A DNA stretch of 64,000 bases from Martensiomyces pterosporus (taxonomy: Eukaryota; Kickxellomycota; Kickxellomycetes; Kickxellales; Kickxellaceae). Below, in pieces: positions 1 through 8,807 of this stretch (positions are counted from its first letter, which is position 1; each line of letters begins with the position of its first letter). The notes beneath the pieces were generated by a model, which had not been told where the DNA came from, ran no database searches, and saw nothing but the letters and a program-made list of their open reading frames with translations. Location: positions 1 to 64,000 of the forward strand of contig MU603942.1 of NCBI GenBank assembly GCA_025201845.1, written 5' to 3'. A program made the position numbers and the translations under genes.

Positions 1-190
1 GTGGTTTTCTTATAGCCAGAGCAGTATCCTTGCAAAACAGCCATGCTCTTGCACCCACGCACCTCCTTTATTCTTGCAGCACACCTCACCCTCCCCTCCT
101 GATACTTACCCCTTACCTGTCCTCCTCCCGCCTCACCTCCCACCCCCTCATCTCCTACCTGTTCACGCTAATTTGCCCGAGTACCTTTGC

Positions 191-1840
191 ATGTACATTC
201 TAAGCACCATCCTCCTTGGCGCAGCCCTGGTTCATGCCGGCCAAGTCGTCAAGAACTGGGACATCACTTACCTTACCACCAACCGTGGCGTCGACCAGCC
301 AGCACGGCGCGGGATCACAGTTAATGGCCAGTTCCCAATCCCTCCAGTGCAAGCCACAGCTGGCGACACGCTTGTGCTCAATGTCCACAACTCGCTCGAT
401 GTCCCTACATCGCTCCACAGCCATGGTATCCTGCAGCGTGGCACCAACTACTACGACGGCGTCAGCATGACCACCGAATGCTCCATTGCTCCGGGTTCAA
501 ACTTTACCTACAACATCCCGCTCAAGCAAGCCGGCACCTACTGGATTCATGGCCACACCAGCGAGCAGCTCTTCGATGGACTCCGCATCCCCCTCATCAT
601 CCGCAACCCCTTCGAGCCGTACAGATACGACGACGAGCTCACGCTCGCCTTCGAGGACTGGTGGCCGCAAAACTTTGGCGACTTCCTCAACACCGTCCTG
701 ACGAAGCACATTATTCCCCTGAGCCCTCCCCCTCGTCTGCTCGTCAACGGACTTCCAGCCAACCAGACAAGATCGCTGAGCTTCAAGCCAGGCAGGACAT
801 ACCGCATCCGCCTTATCTCCATGCTCAGCATGCCCCACGTGGAGTTCTCCATTGACAACCACGACTTGCAGATTGTTGAGGTCGACGGCGTCTACACCAA
901 GCGCAAAGCTGTCAAGGTTGTCCGCCTGTCATCCGGCCAGCGCGTTTCAGTGCTGGTGACTGCCAAACCCACCACCAACTTGAACTACAACTACCACGTC
1001 AGCATGCTTGCCGAGTTCCTGCCCAGCGTTCCGGACGTCATCCCCATCACATACACCAGCACCGTTGTCTACTCCCCGAATGCATCTGTCCAGAATACCA
1101 CTAGCATCCCGTCTGAGCCGTTCGACGACCTTGGCTTGGAAGCACTTCCCATCTCCATCTCGTCCATCATCGACAACCTCCTCCAGCTCCAGGTACTCAG
1201 CCCCGACCGCTCTCTGTTCATCGAGGCGCACATGGGCTTTAATATGCAGTACGTGCCGTATGAGTCGTTCAACTACAAGTCATATGCTGCTCCGCTGGTC
1301 CCGTCAATGCTCAGCGCAATGACCACAGGAAGCCGCGCGATTAACCCGATGACTTACGGCCCGCAGACAAATGCACACGTGCTCAACTATGGCGACGTCA
1401 TAGAGCTTGTTGTGACCAGTGCCAGCTTTGTGTCGCACTCGTTCCACCTCCACGGACATGTGTTCCAGATTGTCGAGAGAGGCTTCAACAACGACACCAC
1501 CGGAGCGCTAAGGCGCAGTATTCCCCCCGGCGCCAACCCCGTTCAGCGCGACACCATCTACATCCCCCAGGGACAGTACGCTGTTATTCGGTTCAAGGCA
1601 GACAACCCTGGTGCCTGGCTGTTCCACTGCCACTTCGACATCCACATGGGAATGGGAATGAACATGGTTTTCATTGAGGCCCCCACCAGGATGCAGTCCA
1701 CCCTCAAGATTCCCCAGACCATCATTGACCAGTGCAAGAGCCAGGGCAAGCCCTACAGCGGAAACGTCGTTGGCCACTCAACGTACAACTACGACGGCGC
1801 CCCGAACATGCCTGATATTCTTCCGATCCCTGGTGCCTAA
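191..1840 (+). CDS. Secreted multicopper oxidase, Fet3/laccase-like
   Basis: 549 aa. It probably oxidises Fe(II) or phenolic substrates at or outside the cell surface with reduction of O2 to water. The frame is open from 74, but I start at the ATG at 191 because it gives a clean signal peptide (MYILSTILLGAALVHAG). Three cupredoxin domains are implied by a complete set of copper ligands: HSHG (H76/H78), HGH (H120/H122), HxxHxH (H416/H419/H421) and HCHxxxH (H479, C480, H481, H485). The segment before the last motif (IRFKADNPGAWLFHC) closely resembles yeast Fet3 as I remember it. Unlike Fet3 I see no C-terminal membrane anchor, so the product is likely soluble or wall-associated. The type-1 axial position is Met490. 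A laccase rather than ferroxidase role cannot be excluded, and no FTR1 permease lies nearby. Confidence 0.88.
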   Translation: MYILSTILLGAALVHAGQVVKNWDITYLTTNRGVDQPARRGITVNGQFPIPPVQATAGDTLVLNVHNSLDVPTSLHSHGILQRGTNYYDGVSMTTECSIAPGSNFTYNIPLKQAGTYWIHGHTSEQLFDGLRIPLIIRNPFEPYRYDDELTLAFEDWWPQNFGDFLNTVLTKHIIPLSPPPRLLVNGLPANQTRSLSFKPGRTYRIRLISMLSMPHVEFSIDNHDLQIVEVDGVYTKRKAVKVVRLSSGQRVSVLVTAKPTTNLNYNYHVSMLAEFLPSVPDVIPITYTSTVVYSPNASVQNTTSIPSEPFDDLGLEALPISISSIIDNLLQLQVLSPDRSLFIEAHMGFNMQYVPYESFNYKSYAAPLVPSMLSAMTTGSRAINPMTYGPQTNAHVLNYGDVIELVVTSASFVSHSFHLHGHVFQIVERGFNNDTTGALRRSIPPGANPVQRDTIYIPQGQYAVIRFKADNPGAWLFHCHFDIHMGMGMNMVFIEAPTRMQSTLKIPQTIIDQCKSQGKPYSGNVVGHSTYNYDGAPNMPDILPIPGA

Positions 1841-2042
1841 GCAGCATGCCGCCGCCTTTCTAGAACATTGGTATTTTGGCTTGCCATATCCTCACACTGG
1901 TGTTTTTGAGCAGAACTAATGACCAAACGTATATTTTATTCGATCAACAGAAAGCACACATTAGCCCAGTGAAGAGAGAAGGTGAAGGGGCCACAGAGGC
2001 GGCGTCAGCGACCACAGCGCTCGCACTGGAAATTCGAGTGTC

Positions 2043-4358
2043 CTAGCTGAAGCCACAGCCATTCCAGTAGGCAGAAAAGTCAAAGTCGTCCACAAAGATA
2101 GCCGAGCTGTTGATGAAGTCCTTGGCCGTGCTGTCCAGCGGCTCCATAGCCGGCAGATCAGGTAATTCTGGGTGTTTTGGGTCAGGCGTGTTGCTTCTCG
2201 TCGATGTGTCCGCAGCGGCATCCTCAGCATCCCCCTCCTCGCTTGGAACATAAACAATCGTTTCACCTTCGCTCTGCGATGATTCACGCTTGTCGTTTGC
2301 GGCAAGAGCAGCCCCGTCATCACGCCTTAAGGAGCGTGCAGTCTGGGCCGTGTGCTGGATACCATCAGCATCGGGCTGCTTCTCCGAGTTGAATGAGCCG
2401 CAGGAGCGCGTGCTGTCGATTGAGGACGATGCAGGAGTGTGCAAGTCCAGGTTATTCTCGTTTGACGAGCTGCTGTCGCTCTGGTCTGCCAGTGGCGGCT
2501 CTTGTGCGGTCAGGTAGCTCGAGCATGCCTCTGCGGACCGCACGCTTTTCAGAGACTCGGTGCTTATATCTGCATCGCGCTTCTCAACGAAGCTAGGCTC
2601 GCATGTCCCATTGCCCTCGCTGCCCAGCTGACTGTCTGGTTTGCTGACCTGGGTGGAGACACACTTGTCAGCGCTAAGCGGACGGCTGAGCCTGGGGGCG
2701 GCAGGCGCAGCGGTGCTAGCAGCTGGTGCCACACGGATGGGAGGCAGAGTCAGGCTGTTTCGCCCAGCTGAAGCGACACCAGAGACCACCGAGTGGCGCT
2801 TCGGTGGCACAGGCGGCAAGGGGCCAAATTGGAACGGTTTTTGTGGGGACCGCAGCTGAGGAGCAGAGGGCGACGGCGATGGCGGCTCTTTGCTGAAACC
2901 GCTTTGCTCATCTCCACAGACAAAGCTATCTGTCGCATCTTGAGATAGCGGCGATGCAGGGTGCCTGCTTGAGGTGGGGCGTGCGACAGGCGTATATGGC
3001 CTGCTTCCAGGCGCTACGATACGAGCCAGCACTGGGCCGGGAGCATCCGTGCACCCCGCATACGCCTCAAACGACGCTGGCCGTGCAGCCCTGGAGTTTT
3101 CGCTCAGCAGATATCCATAGGCCTCGGACACTGCACTCCCATCGCTCTCTGTCGTCAGCGCCGAAAGACGCTTGTTGATCTCCACCTGCGACGTGTGTCC
3201 AATGTCGCCAAACTTTGACGTCACCAGCCGCAGGGGCACATCCTTGGTGGCGTACTTTGTGTCAAAGTGGCCGTTTGACGGACGCGATGTGAGGCCGAAT
3301 GTAAGGCGCATGACGTGACTAAAGTGCAAAAAGAAGCCCTCGGCTGTGCACACGTCCTTGCGGGGCACTCGGATGCGGAGGTTTTGCACGCCGTTGAGCC
3401 CCACCAGCGGCTGCTCAGCTGTCGACGTGCCCCAGTCCTTGCTTGGGTTGCTCAGTGTGCTTGGGTCTAGCTCCGACACCTTGCGATTCAGTGTGCGCTC
3501 GGCTAGAACCACCGTGGATCCTTGCTCGTGGTTGGAGCTGCTGAGAAAGGCGCTGATTGGCTCGAGCGGTTGCGTATCCTGCAGATGGGTCTTGAGCGCG
3601 ACCTGCTCAATGACTGCAGCACGGATAAATGTCAGCACCCTGTCCCTCTGCAGCATCGTAGCGTCGACATCCACCATGATAGACTCACCCAGCGTGCAGC
3701 AGTGGTTTCTCACCTGGACGCATATGTTCATTGCGGTCTGTACTGTTTGGCGCCTGAACCTGCGCCGCACCGGCTCGGAGAGCATAATGCCGTCGCGCAT
3801 CACAAGCGGCTTCAGCCAGCCGACACCCAGCGGAAGCACCTTGGGTGCTAGCTGTACAGGCAGCGAGTCGAATGCCAGAGGCACAATGTGGTTTGCGCAC
3901 GCCGTGCCTTCGTCTTTGGTGGCGTTGCCAGCGCCGGAGACAGGAACAAGGGGTGGCGATGCTGGCTGAGACAGGCGTGCCGAGCCCACAAGAGAAGCGC
4001 TGATTGTGTAGGCAACCTCGCAGATTGACGAGCGCATGGCTGAGGGGAAGTTGACGTTTGGCATGGTGCAGGCGAAATCAAAGGCGCACTCGGCGACCAC
4101 CGTATCGATGATGGTGTCGCCGGTCTGCAGGAGGTCCATGGAAGACCTGAATATTAGCTTGCGGGATGCGCCAATCTTGGCGCCAAAGTCAACGCGCTCC
4201 CAGCCCTCAAACAGAAGCCGCAGCTGGTTGATTGCGATGGGCTCAGTGGCTTCGACGAACACGCGGCCAAAGTATGTTCGCATGGGCTTGAGCCCGCTCG
4301 AAGATCCCTTGATGGGGAAAGTGAGCCTGAATGTTTTGATGCGCGGGTCGAGCTCCAT
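2043..4358 (-). CDS. Alpha-arrestin (ART-like trafficking adaptor)
   Basis: 771 aa from the first ATG. The frame extends to a GTG at 4376, which I do not accept as a start. Residues about 1-150 (starting MELDPRIKTFRLTFPIKG) look like the arrestin N-terminal sandwich. About 190-395, ending in a segment with PLRLVTSKFGDIGH, looks like the arrestin C-terminal domain. The remaining roughly 370 residues are low-complexity, rich in Ser, Pro, Asp and Glu, as in fungal ARTs that link plasma-membrane transporters to Rsp5-type ubiquitin ligases. I see no PPxY motif in the tail, only Pro-rich stretches such as LPPVPPKRH, so ligase recruitment may differ from classical ARTs. A related arrestin-fold trafficking protein (for example of the Rgp1 type) is a possible alternative. 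It is convergent with the oxidase gene. Confidence 0.72.
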   Translation of the reverse strand: MELDPRIKTFRLTFPIKGSSSGLKPMRTYFGRVFVEATEPIAINQLRLLFEGWERVDFGAKIGASRKLIFRSSMDLLQTGDTIIDTVVAECAFDFACTMPNVNFPSAMRSSICEVAYTISASLVGSARLSQPASPPLVPVSGAGNATKDEGTACANHIVPLAFDSLPVQLAPKVLPLGVGWLKPLVMRDGIMLSEPVRRRFRRQTVQTAMNICVQVRNHCCTLGESIMVDVDATMLQRDRVLTFIRAAVIEQVALKTHLQDTQPLEPISAFLSSSNHEQGSTVVLAERTLNRKVSELDPSTLSNPSKDWGTSTAEQPLVGLNGVQNLRIRVPRKDVCTAEGFFLHFSHVMRLTFGLTSRPSNGHFDTKYATKDVPLRLVTSKFGDIGHTSQVEINKRLSALTTESDGSAVSEAYGYLLSENSRAARPASFEAYAGCTDAPGPVLARIVAPGSRPYTPVARPTSSRHPASPLSQDATDSFVCGDEQSGFSKEPPSPSPSAPQLRSPQKPFQFGPLPPVPPKRHSVVSGVASAGRNSLTLPPIRVAPAASTAAPAAPRLSRPLSADKCVSTQVSKPDSQLGSEGNGTCEPSFVEKRDADISTESLKSVRSAEACSSYLTAQEPPLADQSDSSSSNENNLDLHTPASSSIDSTRSCGSFNSEKQPDADGIQHTAQTARSLRRDDGAALAANDKRESSQSEGETIVYVPSEEGDAEDAAADTSTRSNTPDPKHPELPDLPAMEPLDSTAKDFINSSAIFVDDFDFSAYWNGCGFS

Positions 4359-5649
4359 TTGGCTCTTGTATGGCACCTGTGGGCGCTTTGTGTGGATCTG
4401 CGTCTGCGTGTAAGCGTATATACAAATATACCAGAAAAGATGCCGGATGGATGGTGGTCTTTATTTTGCGCACAGGGCGTAGGCCGGCACTCTTACCCTT
4501 CTTGGCAGCTTGCAGAGCAGCGGCTGTCAAGAGCCCCAATGCTGGGCTACTGCTGCTGCTTAACAGGGAGACGAAAAGGCAGAATCGGCCGTCACGCGAC
4601 GCCAGGAAAACTGAAAGCAAGTAGCAGCAGCTAGTAATGGTAACCAGCGCTGGTGAGCAGCTGTAACGCGAAAGAAAAGCGGTATGTGCTATATTCAAAC
4701 CACAAGTAAAGACACGGAAAAAAAGCCTGCACAGCGATGTGGATAGCAGGAGGGAGATCCAGATGGCAAAGAAAAATGAGGCACAGAGATTGCCAGGGAC
4801 GGCGGTGAGAGAGTTAGTGCTTTTATGATGGGGCTAGAAGAAAGATGAGGGGAAGCTGGATGACACGCAGTGGCAGCAGGCCTGCTTATTTACAAAGGCC
4901 TGCTCCCTCGCACTATTTTGCCACCCGCTCACTTGGCGCAAGGCCAAGCCAGAAAGATAGAAAGAGAAACAGGGAGTGAAATACCACAGTACCCTACAGC
5001 ACAAAGAATGCAAAAGGCAATAAAATGGTATGTTGTTCTTGAAGCAAGAGATGCTTGCAGCGCGCATATTGCGGTTGGCATTGTTGCAAGCGCTCTAATA
5101 CACGCACAATTGGCCCTTTGTTCTTGGGCTACTTCGTCACTCCCTCCCCCAAACGGCAGCAACAATGGAGGCTTGCATCCTCTGGCCTCCATGCTTTGCT
5201 TTTTGCTTGCGCGCCTGGCTACAAAGCTGCTCTCCACAAAATATACGCCTGTCCACGTTGTGCTTGTCTTGGAGCTGAGCCGAGCCTGCTTCTCAGAGCT
5301 TGCATGCCGCGAATGCCCTGCATAGACCCCCTGAATACCCATTTTTCTTTTGAAATAGTGCGGGAGCCAAGGCGTGCCTTAATAGAGATTCTGCTCCATC
5401 TGGCTGTCTCTTGTGCAAGCTTTGCAGCAGGCATCCTCTTGAGGAAGCCATTATTTCTTTTTGCTCACAATGTCTCGTGCACGTAAGAGCTGCATTCATG
5501 CTGCTCGCATGCGCTGTGCCATGTAGGTCTGCCACAAAAAGTACACTTTGCGCGCCCCCTCAAGGCTGCCGACAGCACAAAGAAACATGGGCTGGATCTA
5601 ACGAGAAGACGCCTTGCGCCGCGCGTCTCTGAGGGCAGACTAGCTCGAT

Positions 5650-5865
5650 GTCTCTTCGTACCTTGTGATCTAGGCCAGCCAGATACATGTGTGCGTACTG
5701 GCACACGCTGCGGAACGGACAGTGCGCAGTCCTAGGCCTGCCCTGTGCCATCCTCTCTTTAGTGTGCAGCGCCCGGCAGCCGTGGCGGCCGTATGTCTTG
5801 GTACCGTGCGGTGAGACGCGGTTCGGCATGCTGGCCATCGCTGGCCACTCAGAATATTTAGCAGG
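5650..5865 (-). pseudogene. Possible relic of a makorin-like CCCH zinc finger
   Basis: The minus strand reads through a segment ending GRPRTAHCPFRSVCQYAHMY. The CPFxxxCxYAH part matches the second half of a CCCH finger as found at the C-terminus of makorin-type E3 ligases (CPFG..CFYxH). A Cys 19 residues upstream of the first of these Cys (GCRALHTKERMAQ) could be the first ligand in the longer-spaced fungal version. An in-frame stop lies just upstream and no RING domain is visible nearby, so this would be a broken remnant or a stray exon. The resemblance could also be chance in GC-rich DNA. Confidence 0.22.
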
Positions 5866-6062
5866 CTACAGACTGCCCACAACGAGCTCTTTGTGAAGAG
5901 GCGCTGCTGAACGGAGAGCAAATGCACTCAAGCTAATCGCTCCAAAGGCTGGCTAAACCATCAGCCCAAGCCCCAAGTGAAGCGGGCATCGGCTGCAGTA
6001 TCTGCCCGCGGGAAAATAGTTGTCCCACCAGCTCCCGCTCTTGCTCACAGTGGGACTTTGCC

Positions 6063-6069
6063 TATAAAA
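6063..6069 (+). promoter_or_regulatory. TATA-like element upstream of the HTD2-like gene
   Basis: TATAAAA lies 149-155 bases before the ATG at 6218, a plausible core-promoter position for a fungal gene. It is followed by a pyrimidine-rich stretch. Confidence 0.4.
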
Positions 6070-6217
6070 CGGAGAGGCAGTCGTCATCGCCAGTGGAATT
6101 TTCGCACGGCCAGCCTTCTCTTTCTCCACACTTCAGATATCCAGCCCTTACCTTATACGCCTTTTTATATAGCTCACCTGCTTGTTTCTAGCTGGCGTCG
6201 ACTCGCTGCTACCACCG

Positions 6218-7285
6218 ATGCTTGCCATACGCTCAAGAGCTCTCCCAGGCCAGCTCAGCCCCTTTAGACGCAGCTTCAAATTGCGCCCACAAATGACAAT
6301 TTCAACCACTGCCGCCGTTCAACAAAGCAAGGGTTCTCGGGAAATAGCCAGCGTCGAGAAGTGGGCGCAGAAGGTCAAGAACGAAAGGAGTACGTCTTGG
6401 GATCGCATGGATGCACGACAGCTCACTTTGCTTGACCAAACAATCCGGCCCTACCTCCCGGCCAGCTACCCAGAGCTCCCACGCGACGCCAAACTTGGCA
6501 GTGTCGCTGAGGGAGCCGCTCTGCCCCCAGCTGTCCACCTCGTGTACTTTCCTTCATCGCAGGGCGAGCTCCAGCTCTCCCCCGACGGCTACCACTCTGA
6601 CGAGGCTCCTCCAGAGCCGTTCACACAGCGAGTGTGGGCTGGTGGCGTTATCGACTTCAACGTCGACAATCCGCTGAAGATCGGCGAGCTAGCATCACTG
6701 ACAGTGTCGATTGATGATGTGGCAATCAAGGCAAGATCTGGCGCTGACCCACTCGTGTTTGTCAAGCTGCTGCGCGAGATGAGTAACGAGCGAGGAACCA
6801 GCGTCACTGAGTGCCGTGATCTGGCCTATATGAAGCCAGTTGCCCTTAACCGCAGGATTGTAAAGTCCAAGCGAGAGCCCGACTTTAGCCATCGCCTGAC
6901 GCCTTCAGAGATCCTTCTTTTCAGATACTCGGCGCTGACATGGAACTCGCATCGCATTCACTATGACCATGTGTACTCGCGCGAAATCGAGCATCACCCG
7001 GGGCTTCTTGTCCATGGGCCGCTGACCTGCACGCTGCTACTCCAGCTCCTCCACTCTAATATGCCACAGGGAATGGCGCTCAAGTCGTTCGACTATCGCG
7101 CTGTCAGCCCAATGTACTGCCAGGAGCCGCTCTCGCTCAATGGCCGCTGGATGCAGTCTGTTGGCAGCAGCGACACCAGATCAGGGATTGACGGTGCCAA
7201 GGTGTGCGAGCTCTGGGCCACCAACAACGAGGGCGGCATCTCCATGAAAGGGACTGCAACGCTTGTTCCAGTATCGCAGGCTTAG
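6218..7285 (+). CDS. HTD2: Mitochondrial 3-hydroxyacyl-thioester dehydratase (HTD2-like)
   Basis: 355 aa. HTD2-type enzymes dehydrate 3-hydroxyacyl thioesters in mitochondrial type II fatty acid synthesis, the pathway that supplies lipoate precursors. The hotdog-fold FAS1-like dehydratase signature is clear: RYSALTWNSHRIHYD at residues 236-250, followed by PGLLVHGPL. A central RVWAGGVIDF block typical of the family is also present. I chose the ATG at 6218 because it sits in a good context (ccaccgATG) and begins an Arg-rich amphipathic presequence without acidic residues (MLAIRSRALPGQLSPFRRSF). The frame is open to 6182, but the codons upstream add nothing recognisable. Mesaconyl-CoA hydratase-like enzymes share this fold, so the exact substrate is inferred. 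Confidence 0.82.
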   Translation: MLAIRSRALPGQLSPFRRSFKLRPQMTISTTAAVQQSKGSREIASVEKWAQKVKNERSTSWDRMDARQLTLLDQTIRPYLPASYPELPRDAKLGSVAEGAALPPAVHLVYFPSSQGELQLSPDGYHSDEAPPEPFTQRVWAGGVIDFNVDNPLKIGELASLTVSIDDVAIKARSGADPLVFVKLLREMSNERGTSVTECRDLAYMKPVALNRRIVKSKREPDFSHRLTPSEILLFRYSALTWNSHRIHYDHVYSREIEHHPGLLVHGPLTCTLLLQLLHSNMPQGMALKSFDYRAVSPMYCQEPLSLNGRWMQSVGSSDTRSGIDGAKVCELWATNNEGGISMKGTATLVPVSQA

Positions 7286-7416
7286 GAAGTTTGCGCTTAT
7301 CTATCCTCATTGCATGTATTGCTTTCTATAGAACATGTATTCGGTGCTAGGGAAATGTGAAATACCCAGGGACAGGAGCGAACCAACGGATCTTGGAGAG
7401 CAAGCCACTCTGGTTT

Positions 7417-8487
7417 TCACTCAGATCTGCGGGGCTTTGGGAAGCGCTGCCTGTTCAGCTCCTTACGCGGGCGCATGTCTTCTCTATCGCGCTTTGGCCT
7501 GCGCTCCCCATCACCACCACCCTTGCTATCGGAGTTTGCATTCCGGTGTCGTTTGGCGCGCCTGTCCTCTCTGCCCTCATGCCTTCGACCCTTCTTTTCT
7601 TCGCCCTCTGCCTCTGCTGCTTCTGCTACTTCTGCTGCTCCGTCCTGGCTCACCTGCATTCTCTTCTTGACTCGCATCCTATACTTGCGTTTCAAGAACT
7701 TTTGGTCAAATCGGACGCCATCAAGTATGCGGAGAGATGGCACCATTTTAAGAACCTGCTTCCGATATTCGTCTTCCTCGCAAATGGGGTTTCCCTTAAG
7801 GTTCAAGTTGTCCAGCGCTGTTAGCGATGCAAGCGGCGCGACCGATTCCCAGTCGCTCAGCAGGTTGCTGCCCAAATCAAGGACCTTCAAGCTGGAGCAC
7901 GAGCGAATGCTCTCTGGAAGCGACTCGATCTTGTTGTCATTCAGCCTGACTTCCTTCAGCTTCAGGTACACAGCCAAGTCAGGCACTGTGGTGATTCTAT
8001 TGTGAGCAGCGCTGAGTTTAGTCAGCTCCTGGAGCGCAGCCAAACGGGGGATTTCCTCGATCTTGTTATGAGATACAACCAGTGTATTGAGATTCGCCAG
8101 CCTATCGATGTTCTCGATCTGCTTGATGCTGTTGTGGCCGAGAATAAGTGCCTTCAAGTCGCTGCAACCGGCGATCGAACGCGGGATATGCTTTATTTTG
8201 TTGCTGCTCAGGTTGAGAACACTGAGCCTTGGCAGGTTCTCGACAACATCAATGTCATCAAGTCCGTTCCCGCTAACATCAAGGTAGGTCAGCGATTTGA
8301 CATTGCGGATGCCCCTGAGCGAGCCCTTGGATTTGATTTTGTTGTTGGATAGAACGAGCTTGCGCAGCTGAATGCAGTCGGAGATATCGCCAACATGCGC
8401 TATTTCGCTGCTCTTGAGATCCACTGTAGCCACTTCGGCAAGTGGTTTTTCGATGAGCCGTGCGAGCTCTGTTGCTGTGAGTTCCAT
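7417..8487 (-). CDS. Leucine-rich repeat protein with basic C-terminal tail
   Basis: 356 aa. Roughly ten SDS22-like repeats (for example LTYLDVSGNGLDDIDVVENL and LSVLNLSSNKIKHIP) run from about residue 25 to 255. They are capped by an LRRcap-like segment (NPICEEDEYRKQVLKMVP), and then follows a roughly 85-residue Lys/Arg/Glu-rich tail that looks nuclear or nucleolar. This suggests a protein-binding scaffold; no enzyme motif is present. Start: ATG at 8487. The frame stays open upstream to 8793, with another ATG at 8604 that would add 39 residues including a hydrophobic patch. I prefer 8487 because the repeat domain begins directly after it. It is convergent with HTD2. A specific orthologue was not recognised. 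Confidence 0.78.
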   Translation of the reverse strand: MELTATELARLIEKPLAEVATVDLKSSEIAHVGDISDCIQLRKLVLSNNKIKSKGSLRGIRNVKSLTYLDVSGNGLDDIDVVENLPRLSVLNLSSNKIKHIPRSIAGCSDLKALILGHNSIKQIENIDRLANLNTLVVSHNKIEEIPRLAALQELTKLSAAHNRITTVPDLAVYLKLKEVRLNDNKIESLPESIRSCSSLKVLDLGSNLLSDWESVAPLASLTALDNLNLKGNPICEEDEYRKQVLKMVPSLRILDGVRFDQKFLKRKYRMRVKKRMQVSQDGAAEVAEAAEAEGEEKKGRRHEGREDRRAKRHRNANSDSKGGGDGERRPKRDREDMRPRKELNRQRFPKPRRSE

Positions 8488-8807
8488 TGCTGCTGCCGTG
8501 GCCCTGAAATGCGGGGTTGGAAAGCAAACAAATGCGAAAGAAATGAAGAAAAGCCAAGGAGAAAAACTTTTCGATGGTCTGTCTGCCTTCAAACGTCTGG
8601 GCATAGCGTTGCTGCAAAGGCATCGGCTCGCCAGTTCGAGCCACGCAATCCGCGAGCCAGCCAAGCCAGCCACGGCGAAAGCGCAACATCGCTTGCACCT
8701 ATTCTGTGTTTTTGAAGGCTGTATTGAAAACAAAGGCTGTAGATGGTGTAAAGAAGCAGTCCAAGCTATTAGGGCGCATTGCGGCTGTGTCAAGCACCTG
8801 AGTGCAG
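8488..8807. other. Short intergenic region, 320 bases
   Basis: This separates the LRR gene start from the aspartic protease stop. It holds the LRR gene's open upstream frame and nothing else I can identify. Confidence 0.5.

Larger units (their letters stand above)
4359..6217. other. Divergent intergenic region, 1.86 kb
   Basis: This lies between the arrestin start and the HTD2 start. The short open frames here show no recognisable domain, except a CCCH-like fragment on the minus strand near 5650-5865, listed separately. A TATA-like element occurs near the HTD2 end. No tRNA or transposon was recognised. Confidence 0.6.

Noticed and set aside
4870..5486. Overlapping frames between arrestin and HTD2
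   Set aside because: No domains, no splice support, and stops in every frame over longer spans.
8636..8650. GTTCGAGCC resembling a tRNA B box
   Set aside because: No A box or cloverleaf partner at the expected distance; lies in the leader of the LRR gene.
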